A stretch of DNA of 64,000 bases from Aralia elata (GCA_034770075.1 JAVJAP010000103.1:744001-808000); one strand, 5' to 3'; numbered from the stretch's first letter, positions 45,038 to 57,819 are shown. Program-made: numbers and translations. Notes: generated by a model not told the origin, from the sequence alone.

Positions 45038-48000
45038 TGTAATGCCCGAGAATTTTAAACCTCGTTATCAATTAATTATGATATATGAATTTTTTTTTAT
45101 TTAATTAATTTTACGGACTTAATTAGACCTATGTAGATATTATTATTTAGTTGTATAACTGTACGATCTAATAATTTTCTTTACGTTAAAGGGTTCACTA
45201 ATGGTCCGAATAAATTAGCGGTTCAACCCTAAGATTTGAATGGCAAGAAAATTGGGGGAAAAGTTAAATAAGTAATTTCAATTCATCATGGTGTTGCATT
45301 CAAATTATTTAAATTAAATAATCTGAATGAGAAGTTTTATTGGCAAAATAAGTATCTTAAACAATTAAATAATTGAGCTATTATTTAGTTTAATACAAGG
45401 AGTATAGTTATTCCTAGTTAGAAATTGGACCAATTTCTTTTCCGGTTGCACCAAAACACATGGGATGGGCAAGTCCGTGTATGATCAGTCCAACTGGGTG
45501 CAGAGGGTGGTTTGGGAAACTAAAGCCTTAGGCCCTAGGTTTTCAGTCAGACGGGAAAGGGTGATATGCGGTAGGGGCTGTACAATTCAGGCGTCGGCGT
45601 GTAGAGGATCGGGCGTGACAGCGTGAAGCGACTGGCGGCTTGGACTGGGGAAGAAGCTTAGCGACCGGTGGTTATTCGAAGTCGAGGCGGAGCGTGTAAG
45701 GGCATGGGCGACCGAGCAATAACCACTCGGACCAAGAGGTTAAGGCGCGATTGGGCGGCATAGGGGGCTGTGAGGGTCATCAGCAAGCGGCCATAGGTCC
45801 ACTTCACCTACCGAGTGCGAGGGTCTGCCGGCCGAACCTAGCTGGGCACGGATTGGACCCGATGCGGACAGCAGACCACCTACTCCCCTTTAACTGTTGG
45901 GTACTGTTTCAATCAATTGGGGTATTATCTAGCAAATTGGGCAAACATCGCTCTATAAATAGGAACCCCAAACTCCTCTTGCCAAATTGTTGGGCTCTTT
46001 AAGTCTGATATAGTGTGCGAGCGTGAGGGCTGGGAATTAAAGGCAAATTCGAAGGGGGAACTAGCTAGCGGATGTCTGCCGGCTTCATTTCCTATTTTGG
46101 GAGAAGAAGGAGAACGACAACTCGGGCCCCTTTTCAACTCCATCCAACCTCAAGGTATATCAATGGTTCTGTGATAAACCGAGCTGCTGTGACAGTTTTT
46201 CTTTTGATTTTGTTTTAGTTTTCTTTCCCTCTTTGATGTTTTGGGGTTGTGTTGCTTCATTGATGGAAACTCTGTGTATGGAAGAACTATAAAAGGTTCG
46301 GGCAGTGTGATTTTGTATAGTGAATAGGCCAGCGTCAAACCTTAGTATGCTCACAAGGTGTTCGATGTAATGTCTATAAGAACCAATTTGTTAAATTTTC
46401 TCTATTGTGTTGATTAGTGACCTGTTTTGCTTGTGTAAGATTGTAGAGTTTAGTTATACTATATGTGATTGTTATGAAATTGTGGTGGAACAGAGTGTTG
46501 GTAGGGTCTAGCTTGTGGGCCTTGTGGCCGTGTGGTGCGGTTGACAGCCGAGCCTTGAGCACTCCAGTGCTGAGGGGCTAAGCGGGCAACCAGTCGCCGG
46601 TCAGGGAGAGGGCTAGTATTATCAACCACTGTATTATTATTAAGTGTTAGTAAGAATGATAAGCCCCGAAATGCTATTTACAAGACTTGATAAAAAAATA
46701 AATAAATTTTGAATGGGAATTTATGGTGCTATTCGAATGTTGAAATATTATTTTACGTAGTAATAGTGTTATAATACGCTTGTATTATTAAAAGGGGTTT
46801 AAGTTAATAAATTAATTATTTATTATTTAACATTAAATAATAAATAAAGATAATAATTACTTAATTACTATTTAATTAATATTAAATAATAATTAAGTAC
46901 GAGTAAAGTTAATAAATTAATTATTTATTATTTAACATTAAATAATAAATAAAGATAATAATTACTTAATTACTATTTAATTAATATTAAATAATAATTA
47001 AGTATGAGTAAAGTTAATAAATTAATTATTGAATTATTTAATTAAGATTAAATAAGAAATAAGGGGTAATAATTATTTAATTAGCATTAAAATTGAATAG
47101 TAATTAAGTACAAAATAAAATTAAATAAATTAATAATTTACTATTAAATAATAATACACTAATAAATTTATTATTTATTTTTATAAATAATAAATAAGGA
47201 TTATTAACCCATAATTAAAGACAAGTAAAGTTAATAATTTGAATATCCAAATAATAAGTAAATATGAGTAGCTATTATTCATTATTAAATAATAACTAAA
47301 GGCAATTAATTAATTACTATTTAGCTAATGTTGAATAGTAATTAAATGCAGATAGAGTTAATGAAGTAATAAACAATTATAAGTAATTGTTAGGAAGTGT
47401 TTATTACTTGAGGGAAACATTGTTAGTTAATTTATTCATCAACCTAAAGATCGATTTAGTGTCGTAAAGGATTGAGTATAGTTTATTAACTTATGTGTGC
47501 TATGTGATTTGTTTATTTGCTAAATAAATAGCATAAGTAAGTGTACCGATTCATAACTACGCAATATTAATTGATAGATCGACTTTATCAATGTTAGGTC
47601 CTTCAAGACCAATTAATTAAAGCTAGAATTATTTGTAGCTGAGCAGACAGGCAAGTTCCCTTTCTCCTGAAACTTTACCTTGTGAAATTTTTCTTAACCC
47701 GACTCAATCATATTCGAGCAGACTATTATTGTATTGCAAGTTATTTATTTAAGCATGAATTTTAATTCCAAGTATGCTTAAGTAGGCTAATTAAGTTGCA
47801 ATTAATCCACATCGATATTATTGACACTCGCACTAGGTGCACTTAAACTCATACAGTCTTGAATTTGTACATTTATTAAAGTTCCGTAATTCACGAACTA
47901 TTTAAGATGAGTCTGGGCCCTTGTTCGGTCAGACAAATATATGAGAATTTATAAAAGCTATCCAGACCAATCAATGATATGGATTCGTAGACTGAAATGA

Positions 48001-48655
48001 ACATCCCTTTTATTATAGGGAAGTACCACAGGTATCTAATATAAGGTACAAATAGAAGAGTTGAATGTTATGCATATACATAGCGTACGCGAGGCTGATC
48101 CCCTCAAGTACATATTCTGTAGCCAGTAACCAAAGGGTCAACCAACTATTGACTCCCTTGAAAGTTTATTGTTCAAAGTCTACTTGACTATCAATTGTTC
48201 TAAAAGCAATTATTGTTCTTGTTTCCGATATTTATATTGTTGAATCCTCTCTCTATATTCCGTTCATCATGATATATCCTTTATTGTTGTATTTAAACTT
48301 GTTGAGCAAACTAGTTGCTCATCCCAGCTATATCATGACATTCATTGCAGCTAAACCCGAGACTTCAGGGAAGAGCAAGGAAAAGATGAAGTGATAGGCT
48401 TCACATAGTTGGCTTCACTTTATGTATAGCTTAAATTGCTATTAATGTAATTTGAACCTTGATTACTATTTAGGATATGTTTTTATGTTATGCATTAAGG
48501 TTATTGTATCTTGGGACTAGTAACACATGTTGAATGAACAACATATGTTTGTATATTCCGCATTTAGTTATTGTATGTTGTTGGAGGTGAGTATTTGCAT
48601 TGAAACGTGATGACCGAATCCGAGTAGTTAGAGACTCGGATTTGGGGGCGTCACA
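45038..48655 (+). repeat. 5' LTR of element B
   Basis: 3,618 bp, TGTAATGCCCGAG to GGGGGCGTCACA. Its first ~1.2 kb match 61658-62883. It contains AT-rich tandem repeats at 46801-47110. It lacks the paired GC palindromes seen in A. Confidence 0.88.
46801..47110. repeat. AT-rich 105-bp tandem repeats in B LTR
   Basis: AAGTTAATAAATTAATTATT begins at 46801, 46906 and 47011: two near-identical 105-bp copies and degenerate further ones. Each unit holds internal inverted repeats such as TTATTTAACATTAAATAA. Confidence 0.88.
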
Positions 48656-48658
48656 GGT

Positions 48659-48670
48659 TGGTATCAGAGC
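48659..48670 (+). promoter_or_regulatory. Primer binding site of element B
   Basis: TGGTATCAGAGC, three bases after the LTR end. Confidence 0.92.
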
Positions 48671-48908
48671 TGTAGGTTATAAACGTTAGGATCGCGAAAC
48701 CTAGGTTATGACCTTAGTTTCAAACTCATATTGAGTACGCTAGGATGTGAATCGAGGAGATTTGGGCAATGGTCATGTCTGGGGATGGATTGTGGAAATC
48801 TGCCTAGCCGAATTGTACATGATAAAATATCATTTCATTTTATCAATGAACATATTTTATTGTGATACTGACATATGGTTATTTGTTGTCTCTGTCTGTG
48901 GCTGTAGG

Positions 48909-49219
48909 ATGCCTGACATAGGAATGCCCAGTCCTGCTGGAGGGGTGGAGTTCACAGACATTCATGTGGACACAGTGGGTTTAGTCGAGGTGTAGCCAAG
49001 TGAGCCAGAGATGGACACTGGGGATGAGGCTGAGGCCGAATATGGTTCTGAGGAGGAGCCGGTTACTAGGAGAGTGCTGAGACAGTTAAGTGATGACGGT
49101 GGAAGATCCAGTGACAGAGCATGATGAGCCACCTGCGTATGCAGACGGCATGGGCATTACTGCTGATGATATCATTGAAGGGCTGTCAAGTAGAAATGAG
49201 GAGCTCGAGAATCGGGTAG
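48909..49219 (+). pseudogene. Extra ORF of element B, truncated
   Basis: MPDIGMPSPAGGVEFTDIHV after a CTGTAG acceptor-like site, then an acidic stretch (EAEYGSEEEPVTRRVLRQLS). A TAG, a frameshift near 49100 and the insertion at 49220 break it. It is orthologous to the A ORF at 32660; where A has the second-region TAG, B has CAG (RQLS), which shows that codon was glutamine. Confidence 0.78.
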
Positions 49220-50380
49220 TGATACGATCCTGACCAGGCTCGCATCAAGCGTCATCGGCTCTGCTCAAGCTTTGAGGGTTCAACAAACGCATTCGAGTAA
49301 TTGGGCTAGATTCTACTCAAGGATGCTTACATTGGAGCTCAATTCATATGAACGGCGAGGACAGGATCAATCATGTGATTTGGGATTACTAGATACCATC
49401 TATTTAGTAAGGCCGAATCTACGCAAGCCAAGGCATCATAGAACAATGTTTGGAATAATGGAAGTTGGTTCAAGGATGATTGGAATGAGGATTGAGGAGT
49501 TTGGAGATGTCATTTACACAGCAGTCACTTCGGGCTCAATTTCGACCTTGATCCAGCTAGAATCTCGCGAAACACAAAGAATGAAAGTTGTAGGTCTCGT
49601 CGAGATCTTCGATTTGATAGGTGGCAGGTTCCGTAACTCTTTCCGAGTCAAAAGTTATGGCCATTTTATCTAAAGGACGTCGCGGCAGGAAAACCCTAGC
49701 GCCTGAAGCGCTAGAGCCTTTGTTATTCCAGCGCCTAGAGTGCTTGCAAAGTGTGAAGACACTATAGGCTAGCTCCTACAGTGCTACAACAGTACAAATC
49801 TCAGCGCCAAAAGCACTAGGGCTTTGACACGGATTCTGAGGAAGGTTTTTGATCAGTTTTAATGCAATCTTTTGGGGATCTTTTCCTATTCTATTGTAAC
49901 TAGGATGTTTATTAGATAGGATTTCTATTTCCTTTCAAATTCTTATTTCCTTATAGGGTTAGGGTGTCATGTTATTAGTATAAATAGGATACATGGCTTA
50001 TGTAATACAAGACACATCAAATTTTATTCAATCTAATTCTTGTGAGATTATTCTCTACTTTTGGTTCTTTGAAGAATTCCTAAGTTAGGTCTTAGTTTTC
50101 TTTGAGATTCATAATTAACTTATCATACAACAAATCACAGTTGTGTGTGGCGTTATTCTACCGCATCATACAATCGTTCGGAGATTATCATTTGAATTAA
50201 AAGAGGGTCAAAGTGTTGTTGGTGTTTCATCCTTCATTCAAATTGCTTGATCGACTATTCCAAGGTTTATTGTCTATATTTAGGCGAGGGATTAAGGATT
50301 CGAAAGAGTTCCATCAAATAGCTTGCTAGAAACGATCCGGGCGACGACCACCTCACTCAAGCGTGCCGTGGAGTCCATCA
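49220..50380 (+). repeat. LTR1, unclassified, inserted in element B
   Basis: 1,161 bp from TGATACGATCCTGACC to GGAGTCCATCA, followed by a primer site. It differs from the X LTR at 57839. It contains a four-site palindrome array. The frame at 49272-49673 inside it has no recognised protein features. Confidence 0.75.
49697..49817. repeat. GC palindrome array in LTR1, 4 sites
   Basis: AGCGCCTGAAGCGCT (centre 49705), AGCGCCTAGAGTGCT (49737), AGCTCCTACAGTGCT (49778), AGCGCCAAAAGCACT (49810). Spacing 32, 41, 32. Confidence 0.83.
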
Positions 50381-50382
50381 TT

Positions 50383-50394
50383 TGGTATCAGAGC
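50383..50394 (+). promoter_or_regulatory. Primer binding site after LTR1
   Basis: TGGTATCAGAGC, two bases after the LTR. The leader that follows (to about 50820) is AT-rich and has no gag. Confidence 0.88.
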
Positions 50395-50805
50395 TAAGTT
50401 CCTAGCAGGTTACTTATCCTTTATTTTTCGTGTTGGTTATTTATTGGAAAAAAAAATCAGTAGTCAAAAAAAAAAATCGTGAGTTAGAAAAAAAAAAGTA
50501 GTGGGAAAATTGTTATTGTTGCAATTGCTTGGGTTCATAAGTTGGGACTTTATTGAAAAAAGCTATCATTGGCTCTATTTTTGGAATTTGTGAAATTTGA
50601 AGACATTGGGATCTCACTCAAGAGGATTTTTAATTGGTGATCGTGAAATTTTGGTGGTTATCGTACGTCACACTTGCTATATTTTGTTTTTTTTTTGATA
50701 AGTTCTTATTGAATTGATTAGAAGAACTGAGATATTTGTTTCGTGAATTCAAAAAGAACCTATAAGAGGGAATTAGAGTGGTAAAAGGCAAGAGTGTGAG
50801 ATCAA

Positions 50806-53800
50806 TTGAGGGTAAAAGTCGATTGTGCGATACACGAGCGATCTGAGCCCACACCAACCAAAAGCATAGAGAAGCCTCAAACTCCTCCCACCAGGTACTA
50901 CCCACCAGTTCCGTACCCTCAAAGGCAGCAAAAGCAGAAAATGGACAAGCAATTTTCTAAGTTTCTTGAGGTTTTCAAAAAGCTTCAGATCAATATACCA
51001 TTTGCAGAAGCCTTAGAACAAATGCCGAGCTATGCCAAGTTCTTGAAGAGTATTCTGTCAAGAAAGAAGAAATTGCAAGATTTTGAAATTGTAGCTTTGA
51101 CAGAGGAATGCAGTGCGGTATTACAAAGGAAGTTACCTCCAAAATTAAAGGATCCGGGCAGTTTCACCATTCCTTGCACCATTGGAGACCTATCATTCAA
51201 AAATTGCTTGTGTGATCTTGGTGCAAGCATTAATCTCATGCCATTGTCCGTCTTTACTCAGTTGGGATTACCAGCACCCAAGCCAACAAATGTCTCTCTT
51301 CAGCTAGCAGATCGTTCAGTCACCTATCCGAGAGGTATTATGGAAGATGTTCTTGTTAAGGTTGATAAGTTCATTTTCCCAGCTGATTTCATAATCCTAG
51401 ACTTTGAGGAGCACAAGGACATTCCCATCATACTTGGGAGGCCATTTCTAGCTACCAGGAGAACTCTCATTGATGTGCAAAAAGGAGAATTGACAATGAG
51501 GGTTCAAGACCAAGAAGTCACCTTTAATGTTTTCAAGGCTATGAAATTTCCGACCGAAGAGGAAGAGTGTTTCCGAGTTGACATCATTGAAAATGCAGTG
51601 ACCGAGGAATTCATTAAGGCCACACATAGTGACTTGCTTGAGATGACACTAACAGGAGACATCGACTTGGACGAACCCGAGAACTGTGAGTATGTTCATT
51701 TTCTAGATGCAATACCCAGGATGGCAAAGTTCAAGGTACCTATTGAGCCCTTGAAAAGCTCAAATGATGCCTCATCTCATTTAAAACCATCTAGAGAGGT
51801 ACCTCCTAAACTTGATCTAAAACCCTTGCCTAGTCACCTCAGGTATGCATATCTAGGCACTTCAGATACTTTACCTGTCATTATTTCCTCTGCACTAACA
51901 TCTTTGCAGGAAGGCAAGCTGATTAGAATCCTTCGAGAGTTCCAAGGAGCTATCGGATAGACCATTGCTGAAATAAAAGGAATCAGCCCCTCATTTTGCT
52001 TGCACAAAATCCTGATGGAAGATGACAACAAGCCTACCATAGAGTATCAAAGAAGGCTGAATCCAATCATGAAAGAAGTAGTGAAAGCAAAAATTCTGAA
52101 ATGGTTAGATGTCGGGATCATCTATCCCATTTCTGACAGTCCGTGGGTGAGCCCGGTACAGTGTTTACCCAAGAAGGGAGGAATAACTGTGGTAAGAAAT
52201 GAGAACAACGAGCTAATACCAACCCGAACAGTCACGAGGTGGAGAGTTTGCATGGACTACCGAAAGCTCAACAAAGCCACAAGGAAAGATCACTTCCCAC
52301 TTCCATTCATTGATCAAATGTTGGACAGACTTGCAGGGCATGAGTACTACTGTTTGCTTGACGGATATTCTGGTTATAATCAAATTGCCATCGCTCCAGA
52401 GGATCAAGAGAAGACCACTTTTACTTGTCCATATGGAACTTTTGCTTTCAGGCGAATGTCTTTTGGTCTATGTAATGCTCCTGCCACATTTCAGCGGTGC
52501 ATGATGGCAATATTTTCGGACATGGTGGAAATCAACATGGAGGTCTTCATGGATGACTTCTCAGTGTTTGGAAATTCCTTTGACAGCTGTCTAGAGAATT
52601 TGGTCATGGTACTGAAGCGATGCGTGGAAATAAATCTTGTGCTTAATTGGGAGAAATGTCATTTTATGGTTTATGAAGGAATAATTTTGGGTCACAAAGT
52701 CTCAGCCAAAGGTTTGGAGGTGGATAAAGCAAAGTTAGAAACTATCGAGAAACTGCCTCCACCGACCTCTGTGAAGGGAGTTCGAAGCTTTTTGGGCCAT
52801 GCTGGATTCTACCGGAGATTTGTCAAAGACTTCTCCAAAATCACAAAACCCCTGTGCAATCTATTGGAAAAAGATGTTCCGTTTCTATTCGATGAAAATT
52901 GCTTAGCAGCCTTTGAGTTGTTGAAACAGAAGTTGACAACAACACCTGTGATAGTGGCACCGGATTGGTCTCTTCCATTTGAGCTTATGTGTGATGCTAG
53001 TGACTACGCTGTGGGTGTGGTATTGGGACAACGCAGAGATAAGGTTCTACATGCAGTCTACTATGCCAGCAAAACAGTTTCAGAGGCCCAAATGAATTAC
53101 ACCACCACCGAGAAGGAACTACTCGCGGTTGTTTATGCATTCGACAAGTTCCGATCCTATCTCATTGGAACAAAGGTAGTGGTGTACACTGATCATGCAG
53201 CAATTCGGTATTTGATCTCAAAGAAAGATGCCAAGCCAAGATTAATCAGGTGGATCCTTTTGCTCCAAGAATTTGACTTGGAAATTAAGGACAAGAAAGG
53301 CACGGAGAATCTAGTAGCTGATCATCTTTCCAGATTAGACAATCCAGATTTGGAGAGCAAAGAGAAGGTCGAAATAAACGATTGCTTCCCTGATGAACAG
53401 CTATTTGCTGTCACATCTGAGATCCCATGGTTTGCTAATATTGTCAACTATCTTGTGAGTCATGTACTACCACCGGATCTAACTTCTCAGCAGAAGAAGA
53501 AATTTTTGCATGATACAAAGAGATACATGTGGGACGAGCCTTACTTGTTCAAACAATGCACGGATCTTGTGATCCGAAGATGCATCCCCGATGTCGAGAC
53601 TACCAGTATATTACATGCATGTCATTCTTCGCTGTATGGCGGCCATTATGGAACGCAGAGAACAACAGCCAAGGTACTCCAGGCCGGGTTTTATTGGCCC
53701 ACCTTATTCAAAGATGCCCACCAATTCATAAAGAATTGTGATCGATGTCAACGGGTGGGCAACATCTCCAACCGCAATGAAATGCCACTAAATGTGATCT

Positions 53801-54711
53801 TGGAGGTGGAGATCTTTGACGTATGGGGCATAGACTTCATGGGACCATTTCCATCATCCTGCAACAATCTCTATATCCTTCTAGCAGTTGATTACGTGTC
53901 CAAATGGGTGGCAGCTTCGGCGTTACCAACCAATGATGCTAAGGTGGTTTTGAGGTTTCTACAGAAGAGCATTTTCACTAAGTTTGGCACTCCACGGGCG
54001 ATCATCAGTGATGAGGGCAGCCATTTTTGCAACAAACAGTTCACAGCCCTCCTTGCCAAATATGGAGTGAGACACAGAATTGCCACAGCCTACCATCCAC
54101 AGACAAATGGTCAAGCCAAAGTATCCAACCGAGAGGTAAAAAGAATTCTGGGAAAGATTGTTAATCCTTCCAGAAAAGATTGGTCTCTAAAGCTAGATGA
54201 AGCCTTGTGGGCTTATAGAACTACATATAAGACACCTCTCGGCATGTCTTCTTACCACATGGTCTTTGGCAAAGCATGTCACCTCCCGGTCGAATTAGAG
54301 CACAAAGCTTACTGGGCGATTAAAAAGTTGAATTTCGACCCATCTGCAGCGGGAGAGAGGAGACTTCTACAGCTAAATGAACTTGATGAATTCCGATTAC
54401 AGGCCTATGAGAATTCTAAACTCTACAAGGAGAAGGTAAAGAGATGGCACGACCAAAAAATTATCAAGAGGAAATTTGAACCTGGCCAAGCGGTCTTGCT
54501 ATTCAACTTCAGGCTCAAGTTATTTCCGGGAAAGCTCAAATCCCAATGGTCAGGTCCCTTTACCATCACAGCTGTATTCCCACACGGAGCTATCGAAATT
54601 GTTGGAAAGGACAGTGAGCAACCATTCAAGGTTAATGGCCAAAGACTAAAGCACTATTGGGGAGGCGAATTTGATCGCCAAAAGTCCTCAGTTGTCCTAG
54701 CCATGGATTGA
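50806..54711 (+). pseudogene. pol: pol of Athila-type element X, one amber stop
   Basis: One frame of about 1,300 codons interrupted only by TAG at 51958 (AIG-stop-TIAEIKG, probably from TGG). The start is the end of gag (TPPTRYYPPVPYPQRQQKQK); the first ~20 codons belong to the upstream leader, so the start is artificial. Protease has an Athila-type CDLGASINLMPLS in place of the DTG/DSG form, and IPIILGRPFL. RT has VCMDYRKLNKATRKDHFPLP and EVFMDDFSVFG (catalytic DD near 52551). RNase H has MCDASDYAVG and YTDHAAIRYL. Integrase has HACHSSLYGGHYG, CDRCQRVG, WGIDFMGPFPSS, SDEGSHFCN and a C-terminus KVNGQRLKHYWGGEFDR. There is no chromodomain. Gag itself is missing. Confidence 0.93.
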
Positions 54712-54893
54712 GCATCAATGGATAGTCGAGCTAACCGACTTTAAACCAAGCGCTTCTCGGGAGGCAACCCGAAATTACTCTTATTATTTTTTATTCTTGT
54801 ATGATTTTAATTTAGTTTGTATAATTTCATTTTAAAATGTTTGTTTGTTTTTCAGGTGTCCAATCGCGCCCTCAATCGTTTGACTTCAGCACA

Positions 54894-54908
54894 CTTTAAG
54901 TTTGGGGG
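54894..54908 (+). promoter_or_regulatory. Internal polypurine-like tract after pol of X
   Basis: CTTTAAGTTTGGGGG, the same tract as the one at the 3' LTR (57820-57834). Further copies are at 56680-56694 and 57132-57146. Confidence 0.65.
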
Positions 54909-55100
54909 TGCATCGTCCCATTGCATTGCGTATGCATTGTTCGTAAGTTTATTAGTTTGAATTGAGATGTTCGTTTCTTTTTAGTTTTGTTGGATATTTA
55001 TAAGAATTGAGTTTTTCACCTGTAAATTTAATGTGTGTCAAGTGTTTTTTTTTTAAAAAAAAAAAGAGAGAAAAGAATTTTCCAGGTAGCCTGAGCATCA

Positions 55101-55300
55101 GCGCAGTTGCACCCCATCTTCAGTACATCAGCAGCGCAGCTGCGCCGTGCCACTTCAGCATGCGGCAACTGGGCAGCAGCGCAGCTGCGCCCTACCACCA
55201 GTTCATCATCGACGCAGCTGCGCCGTTATCTGCCTGAGGCAAACCTGAGCCTCAGCGCAGCTGCGCCTCCTTCCCAGTACAACTGCGGCGCAGCTGCGCC
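55101..55300. repeat. GC palindrome array between pol and accessory ORF of X, 6 sites
   Basis: Centres near 55107, 55140, 55185, 55218, 55261, 55294, mostly GCGCAGCTGCGCC. Spacing 33, 45, 33, 43, 33: three pairs. The same palindrome recurs in X's 3' LTR. Confidence 0.9.
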
Positions 55301-55483
55301 CCTCGCGGGAAATTTTTTTTTATATAAAGGCAGTCCCCATCAGTAATATCACATCACAATCATAAAACCCTAAACCTAAAACACTCTCTAGCAACAGAGC
55401 ACACCCTCTCCTCTCATCCCTTGACATTCTCACTAAACCCTAGTTACATACACTCCTCCACCAAACCCTAATCACATTCAACC

Positions 55484-56635
55484 ATGCCGAAGTGTGCACG
55501 CACACCCCAACCTTCGTCGTCTAGCAGCAGTGGTTCCGAGTCTACTGGTGGTGGCATCAACACTCTGGATGCCACCAAGTTTGTCAACCTCTCTGCTCAG
55601 CATTACTATTGGGAAGTTCTAAGCGTCAAATCCTTCATGCCAGAGAGGGGCTTGAAGCCCAAGGCACAGGATGGGCGTATTCTTGACCAAATCCGGCGTT
55701 TGGACTGGTTGTTATTTATTGAGACGCCAAAGTCGGCCCCGATGGCCATTGTTTGGGAATTCTATGCCAACGCCCGGGAAACGCAGAATGGGATTTTCTT
55801 CGTGCGGGGCAAGCAGGTCTCTTACTCGGCGCAGGCAATCAATAAACTTTTCCGCCTGCCATCTGCTACTGCTGAGGCCACCAACTGGGTGGTACATGAG
55901 CGCTTCGAGACCGACCTTGACGCTTTGGTACAGGAGATGTGCCAACCGGGCACTCAGTGGAGGACCCAGCCAAGCACCACTCTGAAGGTCCACTTCCCTC
56001 AGACCGCGCTGAATAGATATGCCAAGGCATGGTACGCCTTCATTTGCGCGAGTATCTTGCCGACCACCCATCACCAGGACGTGACCCGGGACCGCGCGAT
56101 TCTCTTACACCGCATTCTGCGTGGAGGGAGCATTGACGTGGGGTATATCATCAACCAGTCCATGCTTCATTTCATGTGGGCTGTCACTTCCGGCGCCATT
56201 TCGTACGCCTCGATTATCACACGCCTATGTCTAGCGGCGAACGTGGAATGGGGCGAGGAGACTCTCCAGTTGCCTATGCGGGACATCGACAGCGCCACGA
56301 TTTGAAAGTACAATGTATGGCGCGGTGGAGAGTCCCGGCCTAGTGGGTTGGGTTTTATTATGGCTGACGAGGAGGAGGAGGCCAGTGAGGAGGACGTGCC
56401 TGCCCCGCCAGTACAGCAGAGGGGAGTCAGTGGACATGAGCGCGAGATGCGCCGCCTGCAGCGCCGCATGGACGCGTTGCACATGAGCTTCAGGGATTAC
56501 AACGTCTCCTTTGCAGGTGCATTATCGGAGGCATTCAGTCAGCAGGGGGTCCACGTTGAGTTTCCCACATTCGGCTCCGGCATCCCTTATCCTCCGCCCG
56601 ACACGCCGCCTAGCGGCGCCGAGGATGCTTCTTAG
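55484..56635 (+). pseudogene. Accessory ORF of element X (Transposase_32-like)
   Basis: Starts MPKCARTPQPSSSSSSGSES and runs 384 codons with a single TGA at 56303 (DSATI-stop-KYNVW); the aligned E copy reads IIEKYKVW there, so the stop is recent. The central part (IVWEFYANARE, FFVRGKQVSYSAQAINKLFR, VHFPQTALNRYAKAWYAFIC, DVTRDRAILLHRILRGGSID) matches the 'putative plant transposon protein' domain. The C-terminal part is acidic (ADEEEEASEEDV), then a predicted helix (EREMRRLQRRMDALHMS) and a Pro-rich end. It holds the env-like position behind pol but has no signal peptide or membrane span. Function unknown; the E homologue shows it is a conserved component. GC content is higher than in the surroundings. 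Confidence 0.82.
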
Positions 56636-56679
56636 GGGAGTACTCTTTGCCCTTTTATCTCCAATGAGGACATTGCATA

Positions 56680-56694
56680 TTTTAAGTTTGGGGG
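56680..56694 (+). promoter_or_regulatory. Internal polypurine-like tract after accessory ORF of X
   Basis: TTTTAAGTTTGGGGG, 45 bp after the ORF stop. Confidence 0.65.
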
Positions 56695-57131
56695 TATTAT
56701 GTTTGCCTAGTTTCTTTTGTCATGCTTTCAATTATCTGTTTTTATTGTTAGTTTAAGTATTTGTTTGCTTATTTTCGTTAATTCTTAGATTATTGCATAA
56801 TATAAAAAAAACAAAAAAAATGGTGAATTTCTCATGCATATCATATCACATCATGTAGTTTAGTTGCATGATCCTCTTATCTTGATTAGTATACATCCTC
56901 ACATGCTTATGATGAAATTTTTTGATTTTTGCTAATTGCTAAGACTTGGGTCGAATGCCATGATATATTGCAACTCTTGTCCTGTATTGATTATGATAGA
57001 ACCGGTTTGCACGTTTTTAGTAGTTCTCTCACTAAGTAGCATAAAGATTCGCATAATTGAGTTCTGGGGGGAATTTGTTGTGTTATTAATGATTGAGGCA
57101 ATTGTGGGTAGTATTAGCTGAGACCACACGT

Positions 57132-57146
57132 GTTTAAGTTTGGGGG
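57132..57146 (+). promoter_or_regulatory. Third internal polypurine-like tract of X
   Basis: TGTTTAAGTTTGGGG followed by GAGCAC, just upstream of the hairpin at 57169. Confidence 0.6.
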
Positions 57147-57168
57147 AGCACTTAGTAGAGTATTTGTG

Positions 57169-57197
57169 CAACGAAATGGAGCGTAAAACGCATTCGT

Positions 57198-57199
<2 letters not shown>
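57169..57199 (+). other. Conserved 3'-region hairpin, element X copy
   Basis: CAACGAA (57169-57175) and TTCGTTG (57193-57199) form a perfect 7-bp stem around ATGGAGCGTAAAACGCA. It matches the inverted copies in E and C. Confidence 0.7.
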
Positions 57200-57200
<1 letters not shown>

Positions 57201-57247
<47 letters not shown>

Positions 57248-57270
57248 AAATAAAATAAAAATAAAATAAA
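57201..57270. repeat. (TA)n and AATA-rich microsatellite
   Basis: About 16 TA units followed by ATA/AAATA repeats, directly after the X hairpin. Confidence 0.93.
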
Positions 57271-57819
57271 TTTGAATAAATGCTTGGTTAGCCTAGTTTT
57301 GTGGCCTTTGATATTCGAGTAAGTACACCCTAGGGGATGTCTCTACACCTAGCGCCCTAAGACCAATTGGTTTGGGAGTCGTTGGTCGAAAGCTCGCTAC
57401 ATGGGTATCATCGAATAGCCTAAGGGAACTAGGCATTGCACAACCAAGCGTCATAGTCCGAATAACTTCTAAGTCGATCCCCAAATTTTGACATAGCGTG
57501 GTTTTAACTATATTTACCCCAATTGTTATTTTGAAAATTTGAGTATATAAATTTCCCCTAAGAAACATATTATGAGGATCGATTGGGATTGCTATAAGTT
57601 TGATGAATACTGCACACACACACTTTATCATTCACCACAGAATTTGAGCTGCATGATTATCATGATACACGGACCAAGTTTTGATGTGACGCTAGATTCT
57701 TCTGAGGCAAAACTTTTGGATTGATTACTAATTGATGAAGGTCATGGTGCATTCTTATATCATTACATTGCATTCGTGTTTGCATTTACTTCATTGTATT
57801 TGCTAGAGGACAAACAACA

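Noticed and set aside
45751..46143. Relatively GC-rich frames in the LTR of B
   Set aside because: The same sequence recurs in the 3' LTR (62376-62768) with different frame limits; no protein similarity recognised.
49272..49673. 133-codon frame in LTR1
   Set aside because: No recognisable domain, located within an LTR in front of a primer site; more likely non-coding.
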